Position numbers and translations under genes: made by a program
Assembly (NCBI GenBank): GCA_018401875.1
Contig: JAGYJZ010000002.1
Location: forward strand, 202,806 to 266,805
DNA: 64,000 nucleotides
Direction: 5' to 3'
Source of the DNA: Salibacteraceae bacterium
GTDB lineage: Bacteria; Bacteroidota; Bacteroidia; Flavobacteriales_G; Salibacteraceae
Notes under the pieces: generated by a model
Seen by the model: only the letters and a program-made list of their open reading frames with translations
Databases searched by the model: none
Told to the model about the DNA's origin: nothing
Shown: positions 47,098 through 57,371 of the stretch, in pieces
How the letters are laid out: the number at the start of each line of letters is the position of its first letter
Position numbering within the stretch: position 1 is the stretch's first letter

Positions 47098-47676
47098 TTA
47101 ATCACAATTGCAGCTGATTGACATCTTCACATTTACACTTGGGCCGAAGAGCGCTTTAATTGCATCTTGATGTTCTTCGTTCATTTGAATTCCGCGCAAG
47201 TCTATTTCTTCCAAAAGTTCGAGCTCGGAAATTCCAACAGGCAAGTAATAAATATTGTTGCTCCACAATTCCAAATAGGACAGCATTTTCAAATCACCAA
47301 TGCGCTCTGTTACGTGATAGATTTCATTATTACCAATGAGCAATCTGGTTAAGTTACACAATGCACCGATGGAATTGTGCAGTGAATCGAGCTTATTTCC
47401 GGTCAGATCTAGCACTTCAAGGTTCTTAAAAGCGCTCAGGTCTTGTGGTAGAGATTCTATTTTATTGTTACTCAAATCCAACACCTTTAAGTTCGGGAAT
47501 TGACGCAACTCAGAAGGCCACTCTTTGAGTTTTTCTCTTTTTAAACTGAGTTCTACTACTTGCTCTGGATAAAGAAGCGCTTTCTCTAAATCAGTGAATC
47601 GGCTTTGAGTGTCTTGGCCGAAAAGCTCTACGCAGCAAAAAAGAAGTATTCCATAAATTATGGTATTCTTAAGCAT
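47098..47676 (-). CDS. Secreted leucine-rich repeat protein
   Basis: 192 residues from the ATG at 47676; a more upstream ATG at 47697 overlaps ribF further and places extra residues before the signal. Signal peptide MLKNTIIYGILLFCCVELFG. Five to six LRRs of about 23 residues follow (LKVLDLSNNKIESLPQDLS; LEVLDLTGNKLDSLHNSIG; MLSYLELWSNNIYYLP). The C-terminus ends with a short Cys motif SCNCD. Probably mediates protein-protein contact outside the inner membrane. Overlaps the ribF end by 8 bases. Confidence 0.85.
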   Translation of the reverse strand: MLKNTIIYGILLFCCVELFGQDTQSRFTDLEKALLYPEQVVELSLKREKLKEWPSELRQFPNLKVLDLSNNKIESLPQDLSAFKNLEVLDLTGNKLDSLHNSIGALCNLTRLLIGNNEIYHVTERIGDLKMLSYLELWSNNIYYLPVGISELELLEEIDLRGIQMNEEHQDAIKALFGPSVNVKMSISCNCD

Positions 47677-48592
47677 GGAGTGCTTGTTCTTTATCAAGGT
47701 TCATTTGATTTATGAGTTCATCTGCATTGTTGAAACGTTTTTCAGTGCGGAGATATTTCGTAATGAAGACGCGAATTTGCTCTCCGTAGATATCGGCATC
47801 AAAATCGAAAATGTGAATTTCGATTGTTTGCGGTGAAGCAGCATCAAATGTTGGATTATGTCCAATGTTCATCATTGCTTTGTATCGCGCCCCTTTCAAA
47901 ACCACCTCAACAGCATAAACACCATTTCGAGGAATGAGCTTCGTATCATCCACACTACCGAGGTTTGCCGTAGGATACCCCATCTGCTTTCCGCGTTTTC
48001 TACCATGCACTACCACTCCTTCAAACGAGTAATCATAGCCTAAAAAAGCGCGGGCCATTTCAATATTACCTTCATCTAAAGCGCTGCGAATCTTGGTTGA
48101 GCTCACGTTTACATCGTCCACATCTTTGACGGAAATCTCGGTTACATGAAATTCATAAAGTGGAGACATCTCTCTTAACTGTTCTATACCACCTTTTCTA
48201 TTTCTACCGAAGTGATGGTCATAACCAATCACCATATGCTTCATATTCAAACCATTCACGAGTAAATCACGCACATACTCAACCGCATTCAACCGTGAGA
48301 ACTCTTTTGAAAAAGGATGGATGATCACATCGTCAAGGCCAGCTTTCTCAAACAATTCCAGTTTTTCGTCCATGGTGGTCAAAAGTCTTAGTCCGTGATC
48401 ATCAGGAAAAAGCACTTTTCGAGGATGAGGGAAAAACGTAAGCATGACGCTTCTTCTCCCTTCTTCCTTGGCAATTTTGTTGAGCTGGTCAATGATTTTT
48501 AAGTGCCCCACGTGCACTCCATCAAACGTTCCTGTGGTTAAACACGTTTCACCCAATCCTTCATAAGATTCAATTCCTTTAAATACTCTCAA
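47669..48592 (-). CDS. ribF: Bifunctional riboflavin kinase / FAD synthetase
   Basis: Makes FMN and FAD. 307 residues. N-terminal FAD synthetase domain with GTFDGVHVGHLKII (about 22-35) and the SSTKIRSAL region; C-terminal riboflavin kinase domain with GKQMGYPTANLG (about 206-217) and the GVYAVEVVLKG strand. The start is TTG: no in-frame ATG occurs upstream before a stop, and the N-terminus MRVFKGIE fits the family. Confidence 0.94.
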   Translation of the reverse strand: MRVFKGIESYEGLGETCLTTGTFDGVHVGHLKIIDQLNKIAKEEGRRSVMLTFFPHPRKVLFPDDHGLRLLTTMDEKLELFEKAGLDDVIIHPFSKEFSRLNAVEYVRDLLVNGLNMKHMVIGYDHHFGRNRKGGIEQLREMSPLYEFHVTEISVKDVDDVNVSSTKIRSALDEGNIEMARAFLGYDYSFEGVVVHGRKRGKQMGYPTANLGSVDDTKLIPRNGVYAVEVVLKGARYKAMMNIGHNPTFDAASPQTIEIHIFDFDADIYGEQIRVFITKYLRTEKRFNNADELINQMNLDKEQALHA

Positions 48593-48716
48593 TTTATTAA
48601 CGCGTATGAATTTCTTAACTTATTGATATACTGATGTTTATTTCAGTTCTTAACGATCATCAAATGTATACAATTAAAAAAATGAATATAGGGGTCATGA
48701 TACAATTTGAAATACA

Positions 48717-48724
48717 TAGATTTG
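48717..48724 (+). promoter_or_regulatory. Putative -7 element of atpD-atpC
   Basis: TAGATTTG followed by CACCCG matches the Bacteroidota -7 box, 55 bases before the atpD ATG. No TTG at standard spacing. The 187-base gap between ribF and atpD shows no other feature. Confidence 0.5.
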
Positions 48725-48779
48725 CACCCGTTTTAAGGACGACAAGAAACTTTACGTAACTATCTAAAATTCAGCATAA

Positions 48780-50291
<1,512 letters not shown>

Positions 50292-50293
50292 GA

Positions 50294-50527
50294 ATGACAC
50301 TAGAAATTCTCTCTCCAGAAAAACTCATTTTCAAAGGAAAAGCTGATTCTATTCAGTTGCCTGGAAAAGATGGTTCGTTGGGTATACTTGAAAACCACGC
50401 TCCGATCATCGCCACCCTAAAACAAGGTGTTGTGAAAGTGACAAACGAAGGTGAAGAAACCGAGTTTGAAATAAAAGGTGGAGTGGTTGAAGTAGTCAAA
50501 AACAGAGTGATTGTGCTTTCTGATTAA
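50294..50527 (+). CDS. atpC: ATP synthase F1 subunit epsilon, short form
   Basis: 77 residues, only the N-terminal beta-sandwich (LEILSPEKLIFKGKADSIQLPGKDGSLGIL). The C-terminal two-helix domain that inhibits ATP hydrolysis in E. coli and Bacillus (full length about 135) is missing. The stop is followed by a terminator and there is no remnant of the missing part, so this is a natural short form and not a frameshift. Two bases after atpD. Confidence 0.95.
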   Translation: MTLEILSPEKLIFKGKADSIQLPGKDGSLGILENHAPIIATLKQGVVKVTNEGEETEFEIKGGVVEVVKNRVIVLSD

Positions 50528-50553
50528 TCACATCTGATTATTCTAAAAAAATT

Positions 50554-50579
50554 AAGGCTTCCAATTGGAAGCCTTTTTT
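50554..50579. terminator. Bidirectional Rho-independent terminator
   Basis: Stem AAGGCTTCC / GGAAGCCTT with a four-base loop, T-run on one side (plus) and A-run on the other, so it can work for atpC (plus) and for the convergent deoxynucleoside kinase gene (minus). Confidence 0.85.
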
Positions 50580-50624
50580 CTTGTTCTAAATACCAATCTG
50601 AAAGTTGGTTTTGCAACTAGTTCA

Positions 50625-51260
50625 TCAAAACAGCCCGTGCAATTCAGCGTCAATCTTTTGAATGATCTCACCCAAGTCTTCAGGGCTGTCAATAAAGTTG
50701 TTGTTATCAACATCAATGATCAGCAGCTTTCCTTTGTCATAGGTAGATATCCACGCTTCGTAACGCTCGTTGAGTCGCTTTAGGTAATCGAGCCTGATTG
50801 CTTCTTCGTATTCACGTCCACGGCTTTGAATTTGACTCACCAAACGAGGCACACTTGCCCTTAAGTAAATCAATAAGTCGGGCGCCTGAACAAATTTATC
50901 GAGCAAATTGAACAGTGAAAAATAGGTTTCAAAATCACGTGTTGTCATCAACCCCATTGAGTGAAGGTTGGGCGCGAAAATGTAGGCATCTTCATAAATA
51001 GTGCGGTCTTGAATGACGTTCTTCTTCCCTTCTCTGATCTCCATCACTTGATTGAAGCGATTGTTGACGTAATAAATCTGCATATTGAATGACCACCGTT
51101 GCATCTCAGCGTAGAAATCATTGATGTAGGGGTTGCCATCTACATCTTCGTAGTGCATCTCCCAGTTGTAGTGCTTGCCTAACAGACCTGTTAAGGTTGT
51201 TTTACCAGAACCAATATTACCCGAAACGGCAACGTGCAAATTACTTTTCTTATCCTCCAT
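50625..51260 (-). CDS. Deoxynucleoside kinase (dAdo/dCyd-type motif)
   Basis: Salvage of deoxynucleosides. 211 residues. P-loop GNIGSGKTTLTGLLG, the substrate-binding W-S-F-N-M-Q motif (RWSFNMQIYYV), and the DRT-I-YED motif (VIQDRTIYEDAYIFA) plus the lid region RGREYE. The DRx-IYED sequence is that of B. subtilis dAdo/dCyd kinase as I recall it. A second, different kinase lies at 57866. Last gene of a GH3/propeller/kinase run on the minus strand. Confidence 0.9.
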   Translation of the reverse strand: MEDKKSNLHVAVSGNIGSGKTTLTGLLGKHYNWEMHYEDVDGNPYINDFYAEMQRWSFNMQIYYVNNRFNQVMEIREGKKNVIQDRTIYEDAYIFAPNLHSMGLMTTRDFETYFSLFNLLDKFVQAPDLLIYLRASVPRLVSQIQSRGREYEEAIRLDYLKRLNERYEAWISTYDKGKLLIIDVDNNNFIDSPEDLGEIIQKIDAELHGLF

Positions 51261-51349
51261 ATTTTCTAACGATAACTTCGTTTTCCCTGAAAATCATTGT
51301 CTGACTTTGGGGTTACGAATTAAGATAAACCCTTTGAAAATAAAAAGCC

Positions 51350-52159
51350 TTATTCTTTCGGGGTGTAAATTATTATTCCTTTTGGCGAAACCAGACACAA
51401 CATCGTGCGATTCAAGTCAAAATCTGCAGTGACTGCCGACTCAAGTTGAACGATTTCTTCTGATTGATCAATTAAATTTAGTCCAAACAATTTCCCACCA
51501 CGTTCAAAGAAGATTCTTTGGTCAGTGATGTGCAATTCATTCACGCCTTTTAACGGGATTCGCTTGATGTAATTGCCGTAAACATCAAACACGTAAATTC
51601 CATTCTTCGGGTCGGTAAGGTACACTTTGTTCTCAATTTCGATCATATCTGTTGGGTAAAACTCAACACGGAGAAGTTGAGCGATATTCAACGATTCGCG
51701 CTCTTTTTTGAAGTATTGATCAAAACGGATCAACTTAAAATTGATCGGATCATATAACCAGAACCCGTTGCTATGCGAAGTCGCTGCTAGACTGATTTGC
51801 TCGTAGCCTTGATTAAATAAATTAATTTCTTCACGAAGTTCACCAAGTCGTGAGTCGAGGAAAATAAGTCGCATTTGATCTTCTGAATACAAAATGACTT
51901 TCATCGGATTGGTTACATCCAACTTCACACCATCGCCAATCAACTTGTTGCTATAGCGTGTCAACATTTTTCCTTGAGCATCGTACTTGATAATCTCACC
52001 GTTTCTAACGGCATAGATGCTGTTGAGTTGATCGGTTTTAACCTTCGTTACAGGACCTTCAAGCACCTTGTATTGCGACCATGACGTCTCTTGAGATAAA
52101 AGATTCCCAGCCGAAGCCATCAAAGCCAGCACGAACAAAAAAAATCTAAGAATTCGCAT
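51350..52159 (-). CDS. Exported beta-propeller-like protein of unknown function
   Basis: 269 residues. Signal peptide about 1-22 (FFLFVLALMASAGNLLS). The rest shows repeated beta units of about 40 residues with D-x-x-G-x-x-L/I turns (KYDAQGKMLTRY, FLDSRLGELREEI, VFDVYGNYIKRIPL), consistent with a six-bladed NHL/SMP-30-type propeller. I do not recognise a specific family. Overlaps the end... the start overlaps the GH3 stop by 14 bases, so the two are coupled. Confidence 0.7.
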   Translation of the reverse strand: MRILRFFLFVLALMASAGNLLSQETSWSQYKVLEGPVTKVKTDQLNSIYAVRNGEIIKYDAQGKMLTRYSNKLIGDGVKLDVTNPMKVILYSEDQMRLIFLDSRLGELREEINLFNQGYEQISLAATSHSNGFWLYDPINFKLIRFDQYFKKERESLNIAQLLRVEFYPTDMIEIENKVYLTDPKNGIYVFDVYGNYIKRIPLKGVNELHITDQRIFFERGGKLFGLNLIDQSEEIVQLESAVTADFDLNRTMLCLVSPKGIIIYTPKE

Positions 52160-53663
52160 ACTTCAGAATTTCATCGATGTAATCACGATTATTTGACAAT
52201 CGAGGAACTTTATGCTGCCCACCAAGTTTTCCGTTGCTTTTCATCCATCGATAAAACGTTCCTTGAGGAACCGCTTTGATGATTGGAAGCTTCAATACTT
52301 TGTCATGGTAACGCTTCGCCTCGTAATCACTGTTGACATTCTTCAACGCATTGTCTAACATTTCTGCAAAGTATTCTAAATCTTTGGGTTCTTGCTCAAA
52401 TTCAACCACCCATTCGTGTGCTCCTGCTCCATTTTCATCCATGTATTTAGGTGCAGCTGAGTATTCCTTCACGATTGACCCGGATTTTTGACTTGCTGCG
52501 CTAATGGCTTGCTCGGCATTCTCAACGATCAGCTCCTCACCAAAGGCATTGATGTAATGCTTGGTGCGACCACTTACCTTAATTCTAAAAGGATCGAGCG
52601 TAGTAAACTGTACGGTGTCGCCAATCAAATAGCGCCACAACCCACCGTTGGTCGAAATCACCAACGCGTAATTCTCACCCACTTTCACTTCGTCAAGTTG
52701 CAAGGTTTTTGGGTTATCCTTTTCGATTTCACCGAGCGGCATAAACTCATAAAAAATTCCGTAGTCCAGCATCAAGAGCAGATCGTCACGCGATGTATCG
52801 TCTTGAATGCCAAAAAATCCTTCGGAGGCATTGTAGGTTTCAGAGTAATTCAATTTGTGTTGACCACCTATAATTTGCTTGAATCTATCGCGGTAAGGTG
52901 TGAAATTTACACCTCCGTGTACATACCACTCCAAATTTGGCCAGACGTCTTTGATTGTTTTCTTACCCGTTTTTTCTAACACACGCTCTAATAAAACGAG
53001 CATCCAGCTGGGCACACCAGAAATGTTGGTGATATCTTGAGGAATAGTAATATCTACAATTTGTTCGATCTTCTCTTCCCAAGAAGGATTCAACGCCACT
53101 TCAATATCAGGCGTGCGGTGCAGTTGAGCCCAAAAAGGCAGATTCTTGATGATAATAGCAGAAAGGTCTCCAAAGTAAGCCTCATCATTTAGCGGTACAA
53201 AGTTCGAACTGCCACCCATAACCAATCCTTTGCCTGCCATCAAACGCGATTCAGGAAACTCATTGTAGTAAAGTGAGATCAAGTCTTTTCCTCCTTTATA
53301 ATGGCACTCTTCGAGCGATTCTTCGCTCACTGGAATAAACTTGCTTTTTGAATTTGTGGTTCCACTCGACTTGGCAAACATTCTAATAGGCGTTGGCCAG
53401 AAAATGCCTTGTTCTCCTTTCAAGGTGCGATTTATATCTGCCTCTATAGCTTCATATGTATTGATCGGTACCCGTGTCTTGAATTGATCTACGCTATCAA
53501 TTTCGCTGAATTTATAGCGCCTGCCCCATTCTGTATCTTTTGCAGCAATCAGCAACTTATTCAGCCATTCACTTTGCACATCATGCGGGTACTTCATGAA
53601 TAAATCAATCTGATGGATCCGCTTTTTAATGTACCAACCGAATATGGAATTGATGATGCTCAA
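52146..53663 (-). CDS. GH3 auxin-responsive promoter family protein (acyl-amide synthetase-like)
   Basis: 505 residues. Adenylate-forming GH3 superfamily: ATP-binding loop FAKSSGTTNSKSKFIPV, GGSSNF, YNASEGFFGIQDD and the GLWRYLIGDTVQFT motif are visible. In plants GH3 enzymes conjugate amino acids to hormones; bacterial substrates are unknown. The start is TTG: MSIINSIFGWYIKKRIHQ matches the typical N-terminus in Bacteroidota and there is no in-frame ATG upstream. No partner gene suggests a substrate. Confidence 0.88.
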   Translation of the reverse strand: MSIINSIFGWYIKKRIHQIDLFMKYPHDVQSEWLNKLLIAAKDTEWGRRYKFSEIDSVDQFKTRVPINTYEAIEADINRTLKGEQGIFWPTPIRMFAKSSGTTNSKSKFIPVSEESLEECHYKGGKDLISLYYNEFPESRLMAGKGLVMGGSSNFVPLNDEAYFGDLSAIIIKNLPFWAQLHRTPDIEVALNPSWEEKIEQIVDITIPQDITNISGVPSWMLVLLERVLEKTGKKTIKDVWPNLEWYVHGGVNFTPYRDRFKQIIGGQHKLNYSETYNASEGFFGIQDDTSRDDLLLMLDYGIFYEFMPLGEIEKDNPKTLQLDEVKVGENYALVISTNGGLWRYLIGDTVQFTTLDPFRIKVSGRTKHYINAFGEELIVENAEQAISAASQKSGSIVKEYSAAPKYMDENGAGAHEWVVEFEQEPKDLEYFAEMLDNALKNVNSDYEAKRYHDKVLKLPIIKAVPQGTFYRWMKSNGKLGGQHKVPRLSNNRDYIDEILKYANS

Positions 53664-53693
53664 GTAACCTGTGAATTGAGGGGTAAAGTAACT

Positions 53694-55277
53694 TTAAGAT
53701 TTCGAACGAAAATAGTTTTCTATATCCTTCAACCCTAAAGCATTTAATGTCATTTGCTTTGTGAGGCCTCCTTTTCTCGCTGCCATTACACCAAAACGCA
53801 TGTGATGAAACCCTTCTTTACGATGCGCGTCTGGATTGATCGAAATCATGACGTTTTTTTCCATGCAATAAGGTATCCACTGATAATCAATATCTAAACG
53901 CATTGGATTCGCATTTAACTCAATGGCTACATTGTTTTCGGCACAGGCATCAATTACTTTTTTATGATCAACTGGATAACCTGGTCGAGAAAGCAATAAA
54001 CGGCCTGTTGGATGTCCAAGAATACTCGTGTAAGGATTTTCAATGGCTTTGATCAATCGGGTTGTAGCCGTTTCTTTATCCATCCTCAAAACAGAATGCA
54101 CCGAAGCAACAACGAAATCAAATGTGGCCAAGATTTCACTCGAATAATCTAAGGAACCATCCATCAGAATATCACTTTCGATTCCTTTCAATATTTTAAA
54201 AGGTTGAAGCACCGCATTCAAAGCATCAATTTCTCGGTGTTGCTTCGCGATGCGATCTTCTTTTAACCCATTGGCGTAGAAAGCAGATTTTGAATGGTCG
54301 CAAACACCAAAATATGCATAGCCCAATGCTTTGAGGTAGGTTGACATTTCTTCAAGAGTGTGCATGCCATCGCTGTAAGTCGTGTGATTGTGCAATGATC
54401 CAAGCAACGCATCGTCATCAACAAGATCATCCAGGCTGTTTTTCTTCGACCAATCAATAGCCCAATGGGCATCGCGCATTTCAGGCACTACCATTTTCAC
54501 ACCCATCGAACCATACGCTTTTTCTGCATTTCCTCCGGTGTAGTTTATCGCATCAAGGTGTTGCTCACTGCACGAAAGCTTAAACACTGCTTCATCAAAT
54601 TGTGCTGCATCGACCTTGTGAAAAACCACCTCTGCATTGGTATTCGAAGTATCTGGCAGTTCCGTCACATCGCTGCTCACAACCATTTCGAGTTGATCGA
54701 TGATTAAATCGCGCCTCAACGCAGCACCAGTCTCGGAGACAAGTGCTGATGGATAACGATTCTGAATCCAAGACTTGATGTCTTCGATGAGTGGTTCAAT
54801 GGAGGCGAACAAGAATTTATGCTGATTGTCGAGCATAAACTCGATGGACTGCTTCACCTGAGCTTGTGTTTTTTTACCAAATCCTTTCAGATCGACCAAT
54901 CGATTCTCGTTGCACGCGTAGAGCAGTTCGCCAATAGATTCGATTTCCATTTCCTTCCAAATCAATCGCACCTTGCTCGGGCCGATGCCTTTGATATTGA
55001 GAATTTCGAGGATTCCTTGAGGCGTCTTCTCGAGCCATTGATTGAGGTAAGTCATTTCACCCGTATCGATGAGTTCTCGAATTTTTGGAACCAAGTTTTT
55101 GCCAATACCCGGCACGGACATCAATTGACTATCTGTCAGCGCTTTCAGAGGTTCAGCGTACTTTCCGATTTGGAATGCTGCATTGGTATACGAGCGCGTT
55201 TTAAACTTATCCTCGTTATGCAATTCCATCAATTGCCCCACCAATTTCAACACAGATGCGATTTCCTTATTCTCCAC
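53694..55277 (-). CDS. polX: PolX-like PHP exonuclease with substituted polymerase site
   Basis: 527 residues. N-terminal HhH domains (SVPGIGKNLVPKIREL; IKGIGPSKVRLIW; LKGFGKKTQAQV) as in family X polymerases. The palm motif, normally GS..R..E..GD.D.L, reads TGAALRRDLIIDQLEMVV, so the two catalytic Asp are Gln and Glu, and the palm-thumb section is about 40 residues shorter than usual. The C-terminal PHP domain (from about 290) keeps all metal motifs: LHNHTTYSDGMH, VCDHS, GIESDIL, VASVHS, LGHPTGRLL, ELNANP, NPDAH. Likely a repair exonuclease or AP endonuclease, not a polymerase. GTG start. Confidence 0.88.
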   Translation of the reverse strand: MENKEIASVLKLVGQLMELHNEDKFKTRSYTNAAFQIGKYAEPLKALTDSQLMSVPGIGKNLVPKIRELIDTGEMTYLNQWLEKTPQGILEILNIKGIGPSKVRLIWKEMEIESIGELLYACNENRLVDLKGFGKKTQAQVKQSIEFMLDNQHKFLFASIEPLIEDIKSWIQNRYPSALVSETGAALRRDLIIDQLEMVVSSDVTELPDTSNTNAEVVFHKVDAAQFDEAVFKLSCSEQHLDAINYTGGNAEKAYGSMGVKMVVPEMRDAHWAIDWSKKNSLDDLVDDDALLGSLHNHTTYSDGMHTLEEMSTYLKALGYAYFGVCDHSKSAFYANGLKEDRIAKQHREIDALNAVLQPFKILKGIESDILMDGSLDYSSEILATFDFVVASVHSVLRMDKETATTRLIKAIENPYTSILGHPTGRLLLSRPGYPVDHKKVIDACAENNVAIELNANPMRLDIDYQWIPYCMEKNVMISINPDAHRKEGFHHMRFGVMAARKGGLTKQMTLNALGLKDIENYFRSKS

Positions 55278-55314
55278 GATGCAAACAGTTATTTACGGCT
55301 TTAAAACTCAACTT

Positions 55315-55322
55315 CGAAAATA
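55315..55322 (-). promoter_or_regulatory. Putative -7 element of polX
   Basis: Minus strand TATTTTCG (TAnnTTCG type), about 40 bases before the GTG start. Just upstream lies the inverted repeat 55326-55359. A -33 TTG is not seen. Confidence 0.4.
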
Positions 55323-55325
55323 GCG

Positions 55326-55359
55326 TTCTGATGAAGATGTGATTTGTTGTGCATCAGAA
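55326..55359. promoter_or_regulatory. 8-bp inverted repeat upstream of polX
   Basis: TTCTGATG (55326-55333) and CATCAGAA (55352-55359) are perfect complements separated by 18 bases, covering the region from -15 to -48 of the putative polX promoter. It could be an operator or chance. No T-run follows. Confidence 0.3.
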
Positions 55360-55385
55360 TAGTCAGCTCGATAATTATTTAAACC

Positions 55386-55429
55386 ATAAAAAATGGGCGT
55401 AAAGAATTTGAAACTCTTCACGCCCATTC
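55386..55429 (-). terminator. Rho-independent terminator after sppA
   Basis: Minus strand: stem AATGGGCGTGAAGA / TCTTTACGCCCATT (one mismatch) then TTTTTTA. It begins about 35 bases after the sppA stop and isolates sppA from polX. Confidence 0.8.
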
Positions 55430-55463
55430 TTATTGTCGAGCGCTCTATTTAATAATCGGGCGC

Positions 55464-57278
55464 TTAGTATACCTGAATATCGAATAGCATTCTGGCTTGA
55501 ATGCCTTCCATTTGTTTGATTTCGTCCATTTTCTTCAGCCATTTGGCGTCATCACCAAGCACCCAAGTTGCGACTTGCGCTCGCGCGGAGCCACTGAAAT
55601 CTTTCATGAATTTCTCGAATGGGTCTGATTTTTTGGGAAGCTCGAGAAGATCATAGTCTTGAATTCCTGCCTTATTTGCAGCGTAGTCAATCGCATCTTG
55701 TAGGCCACCAAACTCATCTACTAAACCAACCTTTAGCGCATCTGCTCCTGTCCAAACGCGCCCGCGTCCAACAGAATCAACCGCTGCGTAGGACAATCCT
55801 CTTCCATCGGCTACTTTCTGGACAAACTCAGTATAAATTTGTTCTAGATAACCATTTAACAAGCCCATTTCTTCCTCATCAAAATCGCGTGCGAGCGAAC
55901 CAAAATCAGCGTGTTTGTTAGTTTTTACTCCGTCAAAGGTGATTCCCAGCTTGTCATTAAAGAATCCTTTAAAGTTTGGAATTATTCCAAAAGCACCGAT
56001 GGAACCTGTAATGGTGTTCGGCATAGCGAAAATACGATCAGCATTTGCGCTGATGTAGTAACCACCTGATGCAGCCACATCTCCGAAGGAAACCACGAAA
56101 GGCTTGGCTTCTCCTGCCAAAACGGTTTCGCGCCAAATCACATCACTCGCCAAGGCACTTCCTCCAGGTGAGCTGACCCGCAATACGATGGCCTTCACAT
56201 CTTCGTCTAACCGCGCTTCACGAATAGCCTTTGCCAAAGTTTCAGAGCCAATATTCTCTTCATCACCTTCACCACTATTGATACCACCAACCGCATAAAT
56301 CACAGCTATTTCATCTTTAAGCTCCCAGCTCTTATCTTGGTTCTTTCTTGCCGTTTTTCGCGCACTTTTAGCATACTTGGAAATGCTGATTGACTCGATG
56401 TCATCGTCTTCTTCAAGGCCGAGTTTAGTGCGAAGGTTTGACAATATTTGATCGTAATACACCAAATCGTCAATGAGACCCAAGCTCTTTGCGTCTTCTG
56501 GCTTTCTAATCGCTAGTTCATCGGCTATCCGATTAAACTCCTCAACAGAAATCCCTCGAGACGCACCGATATCAGCGAGCATTTCGCCCCAAATATTATC
56601 TATAATGCGCTGAATCTGCTCTTTGTTGGGCTCACTCATGTTCTCCCGATAAAACGGTTCAACGGCACTTTTATAAATGTTGTCAGGACCTTTGATGATG
56701 GTGGCATCCACTCCGAGTTTCTCCATAGAGCCTTTAAAGAATGCGATTTCAGTTCTTAGGCCTCTAAAATCGAGTGCTCCTTCTTGAAACATGTACACTT
56801 CTTCTGACGCTGAGGCTACATAGTATGCTCCTTGCGTGTACGCCTCTTCATAGGCCATTACAAATTTTTCAGACGAATCGCGAAACTGAACGATATGATC
56901 TCTTACCGTTTGCATGGTAGCTAACCCACCACTGAAATACGCACCTCTGATCAGCACACCTTTGATATTGGTGTCTTTAGCTGCTGCCTTGAGTGAAAAG
57001 ATGAAATCGTCAAGTTCCAATCCATTATTCCCGCTCAACCCATCTATTTGTAAACCCTCAAAAGGATTTTCGGGCGTACGTTCAACAATGCCTTTGGTCA
57101 GGTCGATGACCAAGACACTGTTTGATTTAACTTTTACATCTTGATTGCTTTTGCCAGCCATAATAGCTGAGCCAATGATGCCCGCGATAATTAATCCAGA
57201 CAAGAACACCACTAGCACAAGACCAACTATGGTTCCGAGGGTGGATGCAAAAAGGTATTTTAGAAATTGCTTCATCAT
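55464..57278 (-). CDS. sppA: Signal peptide peptidase SppA, 67 kDa type
   Basis: 604 residues. N-terminal membrane anchor (TIVGLVLVVFLSGLIIAGIIGSAI, about 15-40) and two tandem peptidase S49 domains. The nucleophile Ser is in GDVAASGGYYISANADRI (about 405) and the general-base Lys of the first domain should lie near AYEEAYTQGAYYVASAS (about 143-160), though the exact Lys is not certain by eye. Degrades cleaved signal peptides in the inner membrane. Start: two ATG codons in tandem (MMKQF), either possible. Confidence 0.93.
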   Translation of the reverse strand: MMKQFLKYLFASTLGTIVGLVLVVFLSGLIIAGIIGSAIMAGKSNQDVKVKSNSVLVIDLTKGIVERTPENPFEGLQIDGLSGNNGLELDDFIFSLKAAAKDTNIKGVLIRGAYFSGGLATMQTVRDHIVQFRDSSEKFVMAYEEAYTQGAYYVASASEEVYMFQEGALDFRGLRTEIAFFKGSMEKLGVDATIIKGPDNIYKSAVEPFYRENMSEPNKEQIQRIIDNIWGEMLADIGASRGISVEEFNRIADELAIRKPEDAKSLGLIDDLVYYDQILSNLRTKLGLEEDDDIESISISKYAKSARKTARKNQDKSWELKDEIAVIYAVGGINSGEGDEENIGSETLAKAIREARLDEDVKAIVLRVSSPGGSALASDVIWRETVLAGEAKPFVVSFGDVAASGGYYISANADRIFAMPNTITGSIGAFGIIPNFKGFFNDKLGITFDGVKTNKHADFGSLARDFDEEEMGLLNGYLEQIYTEFVQKVADGRGLSYAAVDSVGRGRVWTGADALKVGLVDEFGGLQDAIDYAANKAGIQDYDLLELPKKSDPFEKFMKDFSGSARAQVATWVLGDDAKWLKKMDEIKQMEGIQARMLFDIQVY

Positions 57279-57299
57279 TTTTGATTTTAATATTCGCAG

Positions 57300-57307
57300 C
57301 GAAATTA
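57300..57307 (-). promoter_or_regulatory. Putative -7 element of sppA
   Basis: Minus strand TAATTTCG, about 22 bases before the sppA ATG. TAnnTTCG variant, no matching -33 TTG. Confidence 0.35.
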
Positions 57308-57371
57308 TCGAGTGCTGGCTTTAAAAAAGAGGATACTTGACAAGTGGTTTAAATTCGATTTTAAAAGGAAA

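Noticed and set aside
52488-52979. 163-residue plus-strand ORF opposite the GH3 gene
   Set aside because: Antisense shadow, no signal or domain, real gene on other strand has full motif set.
54819-55304. 161-residue plus-strand ORF opposite polX
   Set aside because: His/Phe/Leu-rich composition typical of an antisense frame, lies entirely over polX coding sequence.
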